DNA of 64,000 bases from Saprospiraceae bacterium (GCA_022844565.1 JALHLK010000011.1:85627-149626); one strand, 5' to 3'; shown: positions 51,816 through 63,130, counted from the stretch's first letter. A program made the numbers and translations. The notes: a model not told the origin generated them from the letters alone.

Positions 51816-52150
51816 TTAAAAAAGGAATCTTATATTATATGTGTCGTATCTAAGGCTCTCGAGGTAGCTTTTTATCAATGGTTCTAAAACATCCTTACCA
51901 TAAATCAAAAAAAGGTTATTCAGGAGCTCAATGGGGTAGGGGGCTGAACAAAACACTAGGTTGTTAAATTTTACTCCTCCAACCAAATACTTCTTCAAAA
52001 ACCAGACAATTGATGCGTTCTTATAATCATGATTAGCTTTTTTGTCAATACCGTAACCTTCGTCTTTTGCCCTAACATAGCTCACAGGTACCCCATTTTG
52101 CTTCAAAGCTTCCAGCATTTGTTCAGATTCGGATATGGGGCCATTTTTTC
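51816..52150 (-). pseudogene. C-terminal remnant of an S9 prolyl-oligopeptidase-type peptidase
   Basis: Minus strand reads SESEQMLEALKQNGVPVSYV then RAKDEGYGIDKKANHDYKNA and SIVWFLKKYL, which is the end of the alpha/beta-hydrolase domain of S9 peptidases. The catalytic His usually stands in DEGHGF; here it is DEGYGI, so even this part has lost its catalytic residue. The rest of the gene is missing, and an unrelated tail of about 50 residues is attached. 51573-51815 is AT-rich spacer without features. Confidence 0.65.
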
Positions 52151-52187
52151 TGACTTTATTAATTATTGAAAAAAATAATCTGTGATA

Positions 52188-54218
52188 CTATCTAAGAATA
52201 ATCAAGTTTTGACTTTGTCTTAGATTGCCCGCTTCCAAAAGAACGTGATACATCCCTTTTTCAAACGTCGAGCAATCCATTCGTTTTTCAAATATTTCAT
52301 CAGCTAAAGAATTTTCCAAAATATGAACTACTCTTTGGCCCAAACTATTATAAATAGACACTTCAATCTTGCTACCGTAAAAATCATTTGCAAGAATTTG
52401 TACACTGTTATTAGCAGGATTTGGATGAACGCTCATGCTAAACTTTTTTTCTAATTCCAAGTCAATGGAAATCATTTTGGAATATTTAAAATCACGATTA
52501 TAATCTACTTGTTTAAGACGGTAGATATAATTACCAGAAGTCTTGATTTCACTATCTGAGTATGAGTAATCTGAAGTTAACGATATGTTTCCTTTACCCT
52601 GTATAGTCGCTATATCTTCAAATCCAGTTCCATTAATATTCCTTTGGACAATAAAATAATCATTGTTGGTTTCAAAACTCGTTTTCCAATTTAATACATT
52701 GGAATTTATAGGAGCATTGTATTTTACATTAAAGTCAATCAATCCAACGGGTAAAATCTGTTGTCCACAATCTATAGTGGCACCTTCCTGATTTAGGACA
52801 CTAAATTTCACCTTAGTCACATCTTTTAAATATTCAGGGTACAAAGCATCTTTTGCAATAATATCAAAACACATCGCACCTATAAAAGTAGAATCTACAA
52901 TTGATACGTCCATAAAAGCAATACCACCCGGTATTGGATCTGAAGGCATAAGAGGAATTAGTGGTGCAAAATCAATTATGATTGGAACATCTGTATTGCC
53001 CTTAATCCCATATGGTTCATACGGAAAATTGCTTATCTTAGAAAATATCTTTTTCATTGCCCCGCTATAAAATCTGAATGTCATAGAATCCTCTGGCAAT
53101 ATTGATCCTGTAACGGTCATAAAGTATAAGCCTGACGATGAATCTTTTTTAGCAATTCCTCTTACTTCATCCTTTACAAAAACACCCATTATATCTTCCT
53201 CATGATTAAAGGTATATTTTGGTGTGAAATTAATTCTTGCAGTTATGCTCATATTGGATCTAGTGATTTCACCTAATTGCCAATTTGGTTTTGTTTCTGG
53301 TGGCACCTTTTCTACTATGAGTGGTAAGTAACTGTAAGCTATTGCAGGTCCGTCATATTGGATTTCGTAGTCATGCAGGTTGATTATGTTAAATTTACCC
53401 CCACGCAAAATACTCTGTTCTGGTATTTTATTCCAAGCCGGGGCTCTATATAATTCGGTGATTGTAAATGTAAGATTTGTTTGAACTTCTTGAATAGTTG
53501 ACACCCGGTTATTTATTTCTTTCGCTTTAATCACCAATTGAGTCTGTCCATTAAATCCTTCAATTCCTTGTACCTTTAAAATACTTCCAACCATACTCAC
53601 TTTTAAGTTTGGATTGGGAATAAATGACCATTCCACAGGATAAGGATCGGGCTGAATTAAATACTTGGCCAGATCCAAGTCTCTAAAAGGTAAACCCTGT
53701 ATAATTTGTTGGGAAGGGACGGTTAACAGTCCTAGAGGAGCATTATTTTCAGAATAAATATTAAGCACATAAGGTTTATCTACACTACCAAATATGTTTT
53801 GAACTTTAAATAAAAAAGGAATTAATAATTCATAGACTATGTTGGTACTTTTATGATAGACTTTAACTGTCAAATTTTCCTGATTTGCATTCGAATATAA
53901 ACTAATAAAGTGAATAAATTTACCTGGGGCAATTTGCACTGGTTGGCTCAAACCTCGTATTTCGTTTCCAACAAAAAAAGCTATCCTGTCATCTTCATTA
54001 TTGGAAATGATAGTATCTAATTTTATACTAGCAATAACATTTGCTGAATACGTAAATCCAGAAGGGTCTGGTTGTTGCCAATCCGGATTTTGGCCAGAAG
54101 ATACCAAAGAAATAAATATCAGGAAAATTCCAAAAGTCAATTTGGTAAAATGTATGCCCAAAGAATAAAAACATCTTCTGACCAACTTACTTATCCATAA
54201 TTTCAAGGCTATATACAT
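52188..54218 (-). CDS. Secreted multidomain protein with T9SS type A sorting domain
   Basis: A 676-residue protein with an N-terminal signal (FLIFISLVSSGQ|NP). Two copies of a beta-rich module (about 45-150 and 330-430) share a D-x-x-x-x-F/V-x-x-E-x-R-G core: RIAFFVGNEIRGLSQPV and IMGVFVKDEVRGIAKK. Cadherin-like strands lie at 165-260 (IIQGLPFRDLDLAKYLIQPD) and an Ig-like part with a discoidin-like YIYRLKQVDYNRDF near 555-570. The C-terminal T9SS domain is at about 600-676 (SVHPNPANNSVQI ... FEKGMYHVLL). It is exported by the type IX system and cleaved or anchored. The module also occurs in the 2355-residue neighbour. Confidence 0.75.
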   Translation of the reverse strand: MYIALKLWISKLVRRCFYSLGIHFTKLTFGIFLIFISLVSSGQNPDWQQPDPSGFTYSANVIASIKLDTIISNNEDDRIAFFVGNEIRGLSQPVQIAPGKFIHFISLYSNANQENLTVKVYHKSTNIVYELLIPFLFKVQNIFGSVDKPYVLNIYSENNAPLGLLTVPSQQIIQGLPFRDLDLAKYLIQPDPYPVEWSFIPNPNLKVSMVGSILKVQGIEGFNGQTQLVIKAKEINNRVSTIQEVQTNLTFTITELYRAPAWNKIPEQSILRGGKFNIINLHDYEIQYDGPAIAYSYLPLIVEKVPPETKPNWQLGEITRSNMSITARINFTPKYTFNHEEDIMGVFVKDEVRGIAKKDSSSGLYFMTVTGSILPEDSMTFRFYSGAMKKIFSKISNFPYEPYGIKGNTDVPIIIDFAPLIPLMPSDPIPGGIAFMDVSIVDSTFIGAMCFDIIAKDALYPEYLKDVTKVKFSVLNQEGATIDCGQQILPVGLIDFNVKYNAPINSNVLNWKTSFETNNDYFIVQRNINGTGFEDIATIQGKGNISLTSDYSYSDSEIKTSGNYIYRLKQVDYNRDFKYSKMISIDLELEKKFSMSVHPNPANNSVQILANDFYGSKIEVSIYNSLGQRVVHILENSLADEIFEKRMDCSTFEKGMYHVLLEAGNLRQSQNLIILR

Positions 54219-54347
54219 TAAATATCGTTAATATTTGTTATACAAAAGTTTTATGTTATTTTATAAAATATCATAATGGAACTATTCAAATATAGTATCT
54301 ATCAAAATGTGAATTTGAAATTTAGCAGTTCCATTATGAATCTTTTA

Positions 54348-57300
54348 TCATTTTATATGCAGCACTTTTAAGGTATATATTTTATCCAATCCATGTACAT
54401 TGATATAATATACTCCACCTGGCAAATGATTTTTGACATTCCATTCGACCACATTCTCGCCTGACCTAAGAGTCACCATTTTGCTTTCCAATTCTTGTCC
54501 ATGAACATCTTTGAATTCTATTTTTACTTGTTCACTATTTCTAGACTGTATATGAAGTGAAAAATTATTGGCAAAAGGATTTGGATATACCGTCACATTA
54601 TTCTTGTCAAAACTCCAATTTTTTGTAGAAGTTGATAGTTCCAAGTGTAGTGGTTGAGGTTTATCCACCGCACCCCATATACTGTTAATTTTAAATGCAA
54701 TTTTTTCCTGCAAAACAAATTCCTTATTTTCTGAAGCATCAAATAACTTAAATGTCAGTATTTCCCCTTCTTTATTGGCATAAGTAGTAATAAAGAGAAT
54801 AAAAGTATTTAATGCTGGTACAAAAATAGCTTTACCGCTGCCTCTGAATTCATTACCTACAAAAGTACCCACTTCATCCCCTTCACTCAATATGTTATTT
54901 GCGCTTTCATCCTTAAGAACAATTGCAACAGCATTCATACTGTATTCATATCTGGTAGGGTCTATTTCCCAATGATTCGAAAGCATCAAATCACCTGATA
55001 TTTTATCAATTTCCGTTCTAGTTGGATCTTCGTTAGCAGCCAGCGTATTTGAACTGTTCCTTGACCTCTCACGAAGTCTTATTTCAGTCGGTGACTCTTC
55101 ATGAAGGCTTGTTACAGTCGGATATGTTAATGTTCCAGGGTTTGTCAATTTTAACAAATATCCATTTGGAGCACTCAAAAAGTTAAGATTACCTATCCAC
55201 CCGGACCCAGGAATATATTGGGCAAATCCCAACTGACTTTTGATAAAATCACCCGATGTGGGAGTAAGAGAGGATAGTGCATTTCCTATAGGCAACGCGA
55301 ATTGCGGCAAGTATCCAATCCAATTCCATCCACCTTTGACAGGTATGGGTTGTGTTGCATCGATTGGCAAGCCTACCATTAATACAGAATCTACTGCAAG
55401 AGCGTTCAATTGATACATTGAATAAGGAGAAATACTATCTAAGGTCCCAAACCATTGTTTTAATGGTACTGAATACTGACTAAATGAGGATTGATTTTTA
55501 ATGAGTCCTTCACCCGGATTTTTAAGACTTTGTAATGCTCCTGAAACTGTTGGATTAGATAAGCCGAGATTCATCGATATCCAGTTCCATCCAGGATGAA
55601 TGTAAATTCTTCGTAACAATTTACTATCAGTATGCAGTATCTGTGGTGCCATTGGTGAACCCATAATACCATCAGGCACAAAAACAAAGGACTCCCTTGC
55701 ATTAGCGTAAAGAAAACATTTTGAAGCATCCCAGATTTGAAAATCAATGGTATCTCCTGTAGCAGAATTGCTGTATACGGTTAGAAAGGCTAGATATTTA
55801 TCTAAAACAGTATTGTATTGTACTTTTGCGATGCCTCTAAGTTGACCATTTACATAGGCTCCAACAATATCTTCCCTATCCGTGGACAACGTACCCTCAA
55901 TATTCAACTCAACGGTATAATTCATAGAAAAACTAAAAGCAGAGGCATTAAAACTACCTGGGTTTAATATCCATGGGGGTGGTTTGCAGATTACCCTGGC
56001 TTTCAAATTTAGTACTTCATCGCCACCCATAAAAAATGGATTGATACCTGTCTCTGTGCGGAGGATTATAGAATCAAAAAGCACACCAATGGGTACCAAT
56101 GAATCTAGTCTGAAGTGAATTTCCTGTATTTCATTAGCTACCAGTGTGCCTCGGTCAGGAAAGACATGAACCCAGTTTGGTACACTTTGAATACTATATG
56201 GAACAGGATATCCGCCCCTATTGTGTATTTTTGCTGTGATGGTTTTGGTCTCGTCCTCATATTTCACAATTTCTATACTATCTGAGAGCCAGGCAAGTTC
56301 GTTGCGGTCCACATAAAATTTCCATTCCGTTTTCTCCAATACATTTCCAGTCAGATCTTTGATATTGTGCAACTCCGCACGTAAGATTTTATTTTCGAAA
56401 AATTTATTGTCAAACAAAGGATCGATCACTATCTTATTTCCAGCACAAGATATTCTGATATCTATAAACGAATCGTTGGAGTTATCAAACAATTTTACAT
56501 TGTTTATATTTAAATTGCAATTTATATCTTGATTAAAAGTAAAGGAAATTTCATCCCCTACATGATAAACACCATCAGATGGTTGAGGGTATCCGACCAA
56601 GCTTGGTGGCTGTCTGTCTATTCTGCCTTTGATGATGTCAGAATAGCCGGGTTTGTCAGAAGCATCTCCACTACAATTGGTAACTGCTCTTAAATCATAT
56701 TCCCCATCAACTAAGCCAGATGTATTCCAATCAAAGAAATCATAATTTTTATGACTCAATGTATCATATGGACCTTTAATTCCTGCTCTTCCTTCCCATT
56801 TCGGATTGTACTTTTCTGACAATCCGGGGAAAGGTTCCCATTTACCATCTCCATTACTTCTTCTATATTGTAAGCTAATACTCTTAAACTTAGGATCAGT
56901 ATTGTATCCGGAAATTGCTACTTCCTTGACTATATCTGGTCCTGGGGTTGACGGATTAGGGAAGATGACAAAATTTTGTTCTGGTTCATTTATGACCACA
57001 TCACTGCATGGTCTTATAAAAAGTGCACTCACATAAATCGCTGAATACAGATTGCCAGCTGTATCCGGAAGTATCCCCAAATCATTGGCTCTCTTATCCT
57101 CACACGCGGAGAAAAGTACAATCTCGAGACTGTCATATCTGTATTCCTGAGGTCCTCTTTCTACAGTAACAGTTACTGGTATTGAAGTGCCCCAAGGGAT
57201 CGCATAAAATTGATTCTGGTTCATTGGGGCTCCATTGCAAAATATTTTTGCACCATCAGGGTTACTTTCAGGACCTGCAGTAAAGGCATAAGTCCATGTT

Positions 57301-60300
57301 TCATTGGTAGCACTAGTGTTGCCTAGTATAAACTTGAAAACGGCTGGCTCATTGGCTGGCACATCTGTCCGAACAGGTCCATCGACAGAAGTTAGCAATA
57401 CTCCTTCCCGTTTAGCCGTACCAGGTTCCCATGGACAACTGGATTGACCAGCCTTCGTCCTGAAGACAGGTGTTTTGTATACTTTGTCCATTGCAACATC
57501 AATGGAAAATGCATCTAATGGATCGTTATCTTTAAATACATAGCCGGTCGTGATACCTTTCTGTTTTGTTCCTGTCTCGGTTTTACCCTTGATTTGCTCG
57601 AAATTCACTCCTAGAACTGGTCCACCACCAATTCCTCCCACTTTTATAGATACACTAACTTCTCTCTCGATGGTTGATGTAGTAATAACAGATGAATTAT
57701 TCGAATTTGTAGTATCACTTGTTTCAGAATATTCATAAGAAACTCCAGCATCAAAAGACAAATTTCTAATGAACTTTGCATTTTGTTTTAGAGAATCATT
57801 CAGGCCTAATATCATATTCCATCTGTTGATTGAAGAAAGATAATTAGTCTTTTCGATACTGTCGGTAGCTTTTAAATAAAGACTATCAAGGTATATCAAG
57901 ACATTATTTTTTATTCCCCATTCCGAATACATGAAAGTTGTGGCATAATTTCCAGGAGTTACTATAACTGCAACAGAATCTGTGCCCATACAAGTTGAGG
58001 TATCAAATTCAATTATATTCGCAAATCCAAATTCAATATTGAGCCCACCCCCTACAAAAATATCACCTCCCTGAGCACCACCTACAATGAGATCATCTTC
58101 ACTAGTCGATATGCGTTGACTTGCACTTGTGCATAACTCCACAGAGTTTTCATTAACCTTCTTAATACTATTAGTAGCTTTAACATTGAATCCTAATGTA
58201 GACTCAAACTCAAGATCTGGCCCTATAAGAGTACTTATATCAATATCAGGTCCGATATCAATAATTACTCCTAGACTGCTTCCTAATGTTTCTTCAGAAG
58301 AAAAACTTATGTTTTGGCAAAATTTTTCATTTTTTTCAATAAATGAATAACTTCCATCACCTGGAGGATCTCTTAAAATCAAAGAAGGTGTTTCAGGCAG
58401 GATAGTGGTGAAGGTATTTTGTTTTGTCCTAATTCCTGTTACTACTCCCTGTTTTGTGAATTCAACATTATTACCGTCCAGAGTTGTGGCGATAATCTGC
58501 AATGTTTTTAGGAATGGTGGTGTAGGGTTGGGCGTTCCAACTCGAAATTTATACACCAATACTCTATTGCCCATCGTGGTATCTCTTGTCTCATCAGCAA
58601 AGCCATTGATAATTCTGAAACTAGCTGTGTCAATGTAACAAACGCCGTTGTCTGAATTTGTTTCAACATATTGCTCTTTTAATTTTATAACCAGTTCTTT
58701 CCTCTCGTATTGGTCCATTACAATAACACCGCAACGAGTAGAGAATGGCTCTAGACCACTTACTACTTCTATTTGGGGTTGTGCAAAATAAATAAACTCA
58801 ACGGTAGTATCTCGCTTACTTAGGTTCACAGTAGGCGCTCCTTTATCATTAAAAAACTTGTCAATGAATGGATTGTTGTGAATGACCGCCACCGTCATCC
58901 TTTCTAAAGGTGGTAGATTCTCAATTTCAAAAGTTCCTTCTTGATTATTTATTTCAACCATTTTTTCAAAACATCCATCTACGGATCTAACTTTAATATA
59001 AGCAGACTCATCAGACTCAATGGTGGCCTTTTTACAATATCCTCCAGCCACCTGTCCCTGAATTTTACGGGTTATGATGTCATTAAAAATTAATCCTGCC
59101 ACTGGACTATTTACATTGGTCACGTCCCAAAAAGCTGGTACAAACGTATGGTCTTCAAATTTTGGAGTCAGTCTTGCCGTGGAACCAGGATCGAAATCAA
59201 TTACAAATTTGCCTAAAGAATCCGTAAATATCTTTGGATTAAAAGAGGCGCCATTAACCAAAATTTCTATATTTGGGGCAAAACAATCTGTATTTTTGTA
59301 TCGTACATAACCTGATACAGCTACGGTGGATTTGTCAGTAAAGTCGACTTGATCTACAGATGTGATACTTGGATTTAAGGTGACCTGTCTCGTATTGGGA
59401 CTAAAAATGTGTGGCTCAGTAATCTGATTTGGTGCAAAAGCGGACCATTCAGCTCCCACCAATGTTCCAAAGTCTAGAAAAACAGATCCTACATTTCCTA
59501 ACCGGTTGCCATTGCCCTCATCAAAAGGAAAATACACTCTCAAGCCTCTCTCTGGGGATATACGGGTTTGATTGACATGTGTTAAAATGGTGGCTGCGCT
59601 TAATATAGTATCATATACAGCTACTTCGTCAATTAGACCATTAAAGAAGTCAGTTTTGGAACCATTATTGTCTCGAGCCCCTACTATCCATACTTTGGTG
59701 GTGTCCGACCAGTTTCCAGTGACTCCTGTAAAAGTATACGAGCCAGCCAATACCCCGTCTCGGAAACCTTGGATAACTCCCGACAGACTGTCTATTGTTA
59801 ATGCTATAACATGAAATCCATTACCCAGATTGCCATAACTACGGATGTTGCCATTGAGATATACTTTGATCTCATTATTCAATCCATTGGGTTCAAGATA
59901 AAGTCGAAAATCATTGCTTCCCCATTTTTTTGACAGAAGGCTTTGGGTACCTGTGATACTGGCATTGTTTACCATTATTTCAATGGTTGCCTTTTTGGTA
60001 AGTGAAAAATTAGGCAAGGTAGCATAGTCCATTTCATTTCTGTTAAACTTAAGCGACTTATGCAGATAAAAATCTTTTTGAGGCTCAGCCAAAAAGGTTG
60101 TCCCTGTACCATAAGAAGCGGACTCAATTCTGTAATATCCCTGGCTGTTTGTTTTACCTGCGGTTCTTACAGGAGGTCGTTGTTTATCAAAAGACACACC
60201 GCAAAAAAATAATTTATGTCTTTGTTTGATATCGTAAGATCTTTCGCCCAACTCTTCATCCATTTTCCAGTAATGGGATAAAAATGGAGTTTGAGACGAA

Positions 60301-61415
60301 GCTGTCCCTTCCATCACCTCTGCAAAATCAAGCTCATTTAGTTGTCTTTGATAAATTCGAAATTCGTCCATCCTGCCTGCCCAGCCGGGAGTAATACCAG
60401 CATTGCCCAGTATGAGGGAATCAACAGATGCTATTTCGGTCATGGGTGCTTGTGCCATCAAAACACCGTCAATGTACAGTCGCCCAATATCTCCTGCCCC
60501 TTCAAAGGTCAGGGCCACATGGTGCCATCCCTTTTTGGTACTATCAGCAAACATACCTGATAAAAAGGGAGTACCACCGTGAGTTGTAGCAATTTCAATT
60601 CCCTCTTGGCCCGAAGTACTATTGAGGGCCCTAATGTAAAGGTTAGATGGGCTTAGCTTGATTAACCCTGCGTTGGCACCCGCAGAATCGGTTTTTAACC
60701 AGAATGTCATAGTCCAATCATTACCAGAAGGAGGAAAAAAAGGATGGAGACTGTCCTTCATGGCAATAGCTTGATCCATAGCACCAAATTTTGCTGAAAA
60801 ACCCTGCATAGGCATCAATGATACTACCGCATCAGCCACAGGTCCCCCATTAACCGTTCTGATCCAACCAGTCACAACACCATTGGGCACCTGAAAGCCT
60901 AGGGCATAACTTGGAGCACCTTCACCATAGGCGTTGATCCCTCTCACAGAATAGGTATAGGCCACCCCTGCTATAACGTTAAAGTCATTGTAGTTTCTAA
61001 TATTGGCATTTACACTAGCTAAAAAGATGCCGTCTCTGTATATATTAAATCCTTCGTTGGGAGAGGGTCCCAGTCCATCCACAGTCCAGGTTATTTGGAT
61101 CCTATCCAACAAATCACCTTGTGTTGCGTTTACCTTCAATGGAAATGGAGGTAGCAGGTACCTCCCATAAAATCCCAAATAAGTACTATTGGAGTTATTT
61201 TCTGTAAAACCAACAAAATTTTGACCAATGGCAACAGCTGTCTGATACTTTTGGCTTTTTGATTTTGCAATGGTGCCATAATTAAAAAATGCCGAGCCCT
61301 CATAACTACTTGAATCTGGGGCAGATACAGGATTGCAATTGCTACTTTGTGAAAAGATTTCTGATTGCAGAGCCAATAGTAATAAAAGAATAGAAAATGT
61401 ATATCTGACTATCAT
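54348..61415 (-). CDS. Giant secreted LamG-domain protein with T9SS sorting domain
   Basis: A 2355-residue surface or secreted protein. Order: signal peptide (1-22), fibronectin-III-like (about 95-175), LamG/concanavalin-like domain 1 (about 205-370) and 2 (about 455-620), a carboxypeptidase-regulatory-like part (about 700-770), a long unassigned middle, a SbsA/Big_5 Ig-like unit (about 1610-1700), a BACON-like unit (about 1705-1790) and two DEVGxxVxxExRG modules (about 1815 and 2180). Two GWNWI repeats lie between those modules, and a T9SS type A domain is at about 2275-2355. The layout suggests glycan binding or adhesion. It forms a same-strand cluster with 52188 and 61476 (gaps 129 and 60 bases). 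Confidence 0.8.
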   Translation of the reverse strand: MIVRYTFSILLLLLALQSEIFSQSSNCNPVSAPDSSSYEGSAFFNYGTIAKSKSQKYQTAVAIGQNFVGFTENNSNSTYLGFYGRYLLPPFPLKVNATQGDLLDRIQITWTVDGLGPSPNEGFNIYRDGIFLASVNANIRNYNDFNVIAGVAYTYSVRGINAYGEGAPSYALGFQVPNGVVTGWIRTVNGGPVADAVVSLMPMQGFSAKFGAMDQAIAMKDSLHPFFPPSGNDWTMTFWLKTDSAGANAGLIKLSPSNLYIRALNSTSGQEGIEIATTHGGTPFLSGMFADSTKKGWHHVALTFEGAGDIGRLYIDGVLMAQAPMTEIASVDSLILGNAGITPGWAGRMDEFRIYQRQLNELDFAEVMEGTASSQTPFLSHYWKMDEELGERSYDIKQRHKLFFCGVSFDKQRPPVRTAGKTNSQGYYRIESASYGTGTTFLAEPQKDFYLHKSLKFNRNEMDYATLPNFSLTKKATIEIMVNNASITGTQSLLSKKWGSNDFRLYLEPNGLNNEIKVYLNGNIRSYGNLGNGFHVIALTIDSLSGVIQGFRDGVLAGSYTFTGVTGNWSDTTKVWIVGARDNNGSKTDFFNGLIDEVAVYDTILSAATILTHVNQTRISPERGLRVYFPFDEGNGNRLGNVGSVFLDFGTLVGAEWSAFAPNQITEPHIFSPNTRQVTLNPSITSVDQVDFTDKSTVAVSGYVRYKNTDCFAPNIEILVNGASFNPKIFTDSLGKFVIDFDPGSTARLTPKFEDHTFVPAFWDVTNVNSPVAGLIFNDIITRKIQGQVAGGYCKKATIESDESAYIKVRSVDGCFEKMVEINNQEGTFEIENLPPLERMTVAVIHNNPFIDKFFNDKGAPTVNLSKRDTTVEFIYFAQPQIEVVSGLEPFSTRCGVIVMDQYERKELVIKLKEQYVETNSDNGVCYIDTASFRIINGFADETRDTTMGNRVLVYKFRVGTPNPTPPFLKTLQIIATTLDGNNVEFTKQGVVTGIRTKQNTFTTILPETPSLILRDPPGDGSYSFIEKNEKFCQNISFSSEETLGSSLGVIIDIGPDIDISTLIGPDLEFESTLGFNVKATNSIKKVNENSVELCTSASQRISTSEDDLIVGGAQGGDIFVGGGLNIEFGFANIIEFDTSTCMGTDSVAVIVTPGNYATTFMYSEWGIKNNVLIYLDSLYLKATDSIEKTNYLSSINRWNMILGLNDSLKQNAKFIRNLSFDAGVSYEYSETSDTTNSNNSSVITTSTIEREVSVSIKVGGIGGGPVLGVNFEQIKGKTETGTKQKGITTGYVFKDNDPLDAFSIDVAMDKVYKTPVFRTKAGQSSCPWEPGTAKREGVLLTSVDGPVRTDVPANEPAVFKFILGNTSATNETWTYAFTAGPESNPDGAKIFCNGAPMNQNQFYAIPWGTSIPVTVTVERGPQEYRYDSLEIVLFSACEDKRANDLGILPDTAGNLYSAIYVSALFIRPCSDVVINEPEQNFVIFPNPSTPGPDIVKEVAISGYNTDPKFKSISLQYRRSNGDGKWEPFPGLSEKYNPKWEGRAGIKGPYDTLSHKNYDFFDWNTSGLVDGEYDLRAVTNCSGDASDKPGYSDIIKGRIDRQPPSLVGYPQPSDGVYHVGDEISFTFNQDINCNLNINNVKLFDNSNDSFIDIRISCAGNKIVIDPLFDNKFFENKILRAELHNIKDLTGNVLEKTEWKFYVDRNELAWLSDSIEIVKYEDETKTITAKIHNRGGYPVPYSIQSVPNWVHVFPDRGTLVANEIQEIHFRLDSLVPIGVLFDSIILRTETGINPFFMGGDEVLNLKARVICKPPPWILNPGSFNASAFSFSMNYTVELNIEGTLSTDREDIVGAYVNGQLRGIAKVQYNTVLDKYLAFLTVYSNSATGDTIDFQIWDASKCFLYANARESFVFVPDGIMGSPMAPQILHTDSKLLRRIYIHPGWNWISMNLGLSNPTVSGALQSLKNPGEGLIKNQSSFSQYSVPLKQWFGTLDSISPYSMYQLNALAVDSVLMVGLPIDATQPIPVKGGWNWIGYLPQFALPIGNALSSLTPTSGDFIKSQLGFAQYIPGSGWIGNLNFLSAPNGYLLKLTNPGTLTYPTVTSLHEESPTEIRLRERSRNSSNTLAANEDPTRTEIDKISGDLMLSNHWEIDPTRYEYSMNAVAIVLKDESANNILSEGDEVGTFVGNEFRGSGKAIFVPALNTFILFITTYANKEGEILTFKLFDASENKEFVLQEKIAFKINSIWGAVDKPQPLHLELSTSTKNWSFDKNNVTVYPNPFANNFSLHIQSRNSEQVKIEFKDVHGQELESKMVTLRSGENVVEWNVKNHLPGGVYYINVHGLDKIYTLKVLHIK

Positions 61416-61475
61416 GATAATTAATGATTAGAAGATGAGTTAAATGGAAAAACTTTACAAAACTAGGGTTTCAAT

Positions 61476-62702
61476 TTATCTCACCCATATTTCTACATCT
61501 CCTATTCCGAACGTTTCGTCACTTACCGACTGATCTAGTGCAGCACCAATGAATACCCAAAAATTATCTAATATACCATTTCTTCTTCCTGTCATTTCTA
61601 CATTTAACCAATTGTCTGAAGTACTTGCGGTTCCTGTAAAATTAGTAGCATTGACAGCAACCGTAGTATTAAAATTACCTGTATGCTGAATATATCCAGG
61701 AAAAGCGTTCCAAGCTACTCTTAAATCACTTCCAAGGGCAGAGGAGGAAAACCCAGCATAAGCCATATCGCTTGCACCCAAACCATAAGTATCAATTATA
61801 AAATATTTGAACTTCACTTTCATATGAGTCCATGAACCTGGAATTGTAAACAATTTTTTAAATACCTGATTATTAGAAATGGTGACTTGTAAGATATTTC
61901 CTAAAAAGGGACCAATAGGAGTAACACGTCTTGGTTCAATAGGACCCGTCCCATTATTCCAAGTTTGATAGAGTCGCCATTCTTCAGAATTTGATTCCAT
62001 ATCATCCACATCGACCAATCGCCAATCCTGAAAACTTCCTTGTGTTGATGAATATTTAATTCCACCATTGTTATTTATTATTACTTGGTTTGTTTCCAAA
62101 ACTCCCTGAATTGTAGCTCCTGTAGATGAAACGCTCCCAATAACCTTAATTCCATTATTGACCAGGATACTGTCTGCTATTACCTGTTTTGCCAAAACTC
62201 CATTATTGACCTTAATCCCACCATTGATTAGAATACTGTCGGCCAATACCTGTCCTGCACTGGGAAATTGATTGGTACTACCTCTTAGCGCCAAAGCATA
62301 AGGGGCTGAGGTGAGTCGAACTCTAGGCCTCATCTCTTGTGTACCTATGGATATTCCTAATTCGTAATCTTTATCAAATGCTAAGTTTAATGGAAACATT
62401 TTATTTGCCCCAAGTATTACACTATAGATTCCACTGATAACTTCTACTCCTTCTATAGTCTCCATCCATTTAAACTGCGTGGAGTCCACAACGTAAATCT
62501 TAAAAGTGATATTGTAATCCCCATCTTCGAGGGCAATACCATTGGCTTTTTTGAGTATGCCCTGCAAGCTTAAGGTTTGTGCATAGATGAAAAGATGAGT
62601 AGATGCCAGCAAAAATACAACCATCATTGCTCGGGTTATAAAGGAAGGCAGGTTTTTAAATGAATTTTGGAAATTTTTAGTTGGGTACATTTTTAATTTC
62701 AT
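61476..62702 (-). CDS. Secreted tail-fibre-like protein
   Basis: A 408-residue protein with a signal peptide (MVVFLLASTHLFIYAQ|TL). The N-terminal beta-sandwich (about 42-140: LSLQGILKKANGIALEDGDY ... PRVRLTSAPYALAL) recurs in Bacteroidota tail-fibre-like exported proteins. Next comes a run of short repeats (VLADSILINGGIKVNNG, VIADSILVNNGIKVIG, about 149-185), then a jelly-roll-like C-terminus with many aromatic residues (SWTHMKVKFKYFIID ... DNFWVFIGAALD). No T9SS domain is seen. It is the first gene of the three-gene surface cluster. Confidence 0.65.
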   Translation of the reverse strand: MKLKMYPTKNFQNSFKNLPSFITRAMMVVFLLASTHLFIYAQTLSLQGILKKANGIALEDGDYNITFKIYVVDSTQFKWMETIEGVEVISGIYSVILGANKMFPLNLAFDKDYELGISIGTQEMRPRVRLTSAPYALALRGSTNQFPSAGQVLADSILINGGIKVNNGVLAKQVIADSILVNNGIKVIGSVSSTGATIQGVLETNQVIINNNGGIKYSSTQGSFQDWRLVDVDDMESNSEEWRLYQTWNNGTGPIEPRRVTPIGPFLGNILQVTISNNQVFKKLFTIPGSWTHMKVKFKYFIIDTYGLGASDMAYAGFSSSALGSDLRVAWNAFPGYIQHTGNFNTTVAVNATNFTGTASTSDNWLNVEMTGRRNGILDNFWVFIGAALDQSVSDETFGIGDVEIWVR

Positions 62703-63130
62703 AATATAAAGAGTTAAAAGTTAATTAAATATAAAGGCCGTATTTCAAAAAATATTGAATTAAATAATAGGACAAAATTAGTCGTCAGATATAGCTACTT
62801 GGTAGGACTTAGATGTCATAAATAGGACTTAGATTGCATTTATTGGTATTTTTAGTCCTTTTTGGATGGAAAGGTTTAAGAAAAAAAAGTTGGCTAGCTA
62901 GTGAGTTGGTCTTACAAAAGCTGATGAAAAAGTCAGGCAAGGCAAAGAAATAGGTAAAACCCTTAATAGAGCTATGTATGACATTTTTCGCGTAATAGAG
63001 TAAATTCTAAGTATTTTTATAAAAACTTTAAAGAAAAAAGGGAATAATTGGCCATGTATGCAAATATCTAAGTAAAGAATGAATTTACACGAAAAGTATT
63101 TTTTAAATGGGCCAAATGAAATTTGTAAGT

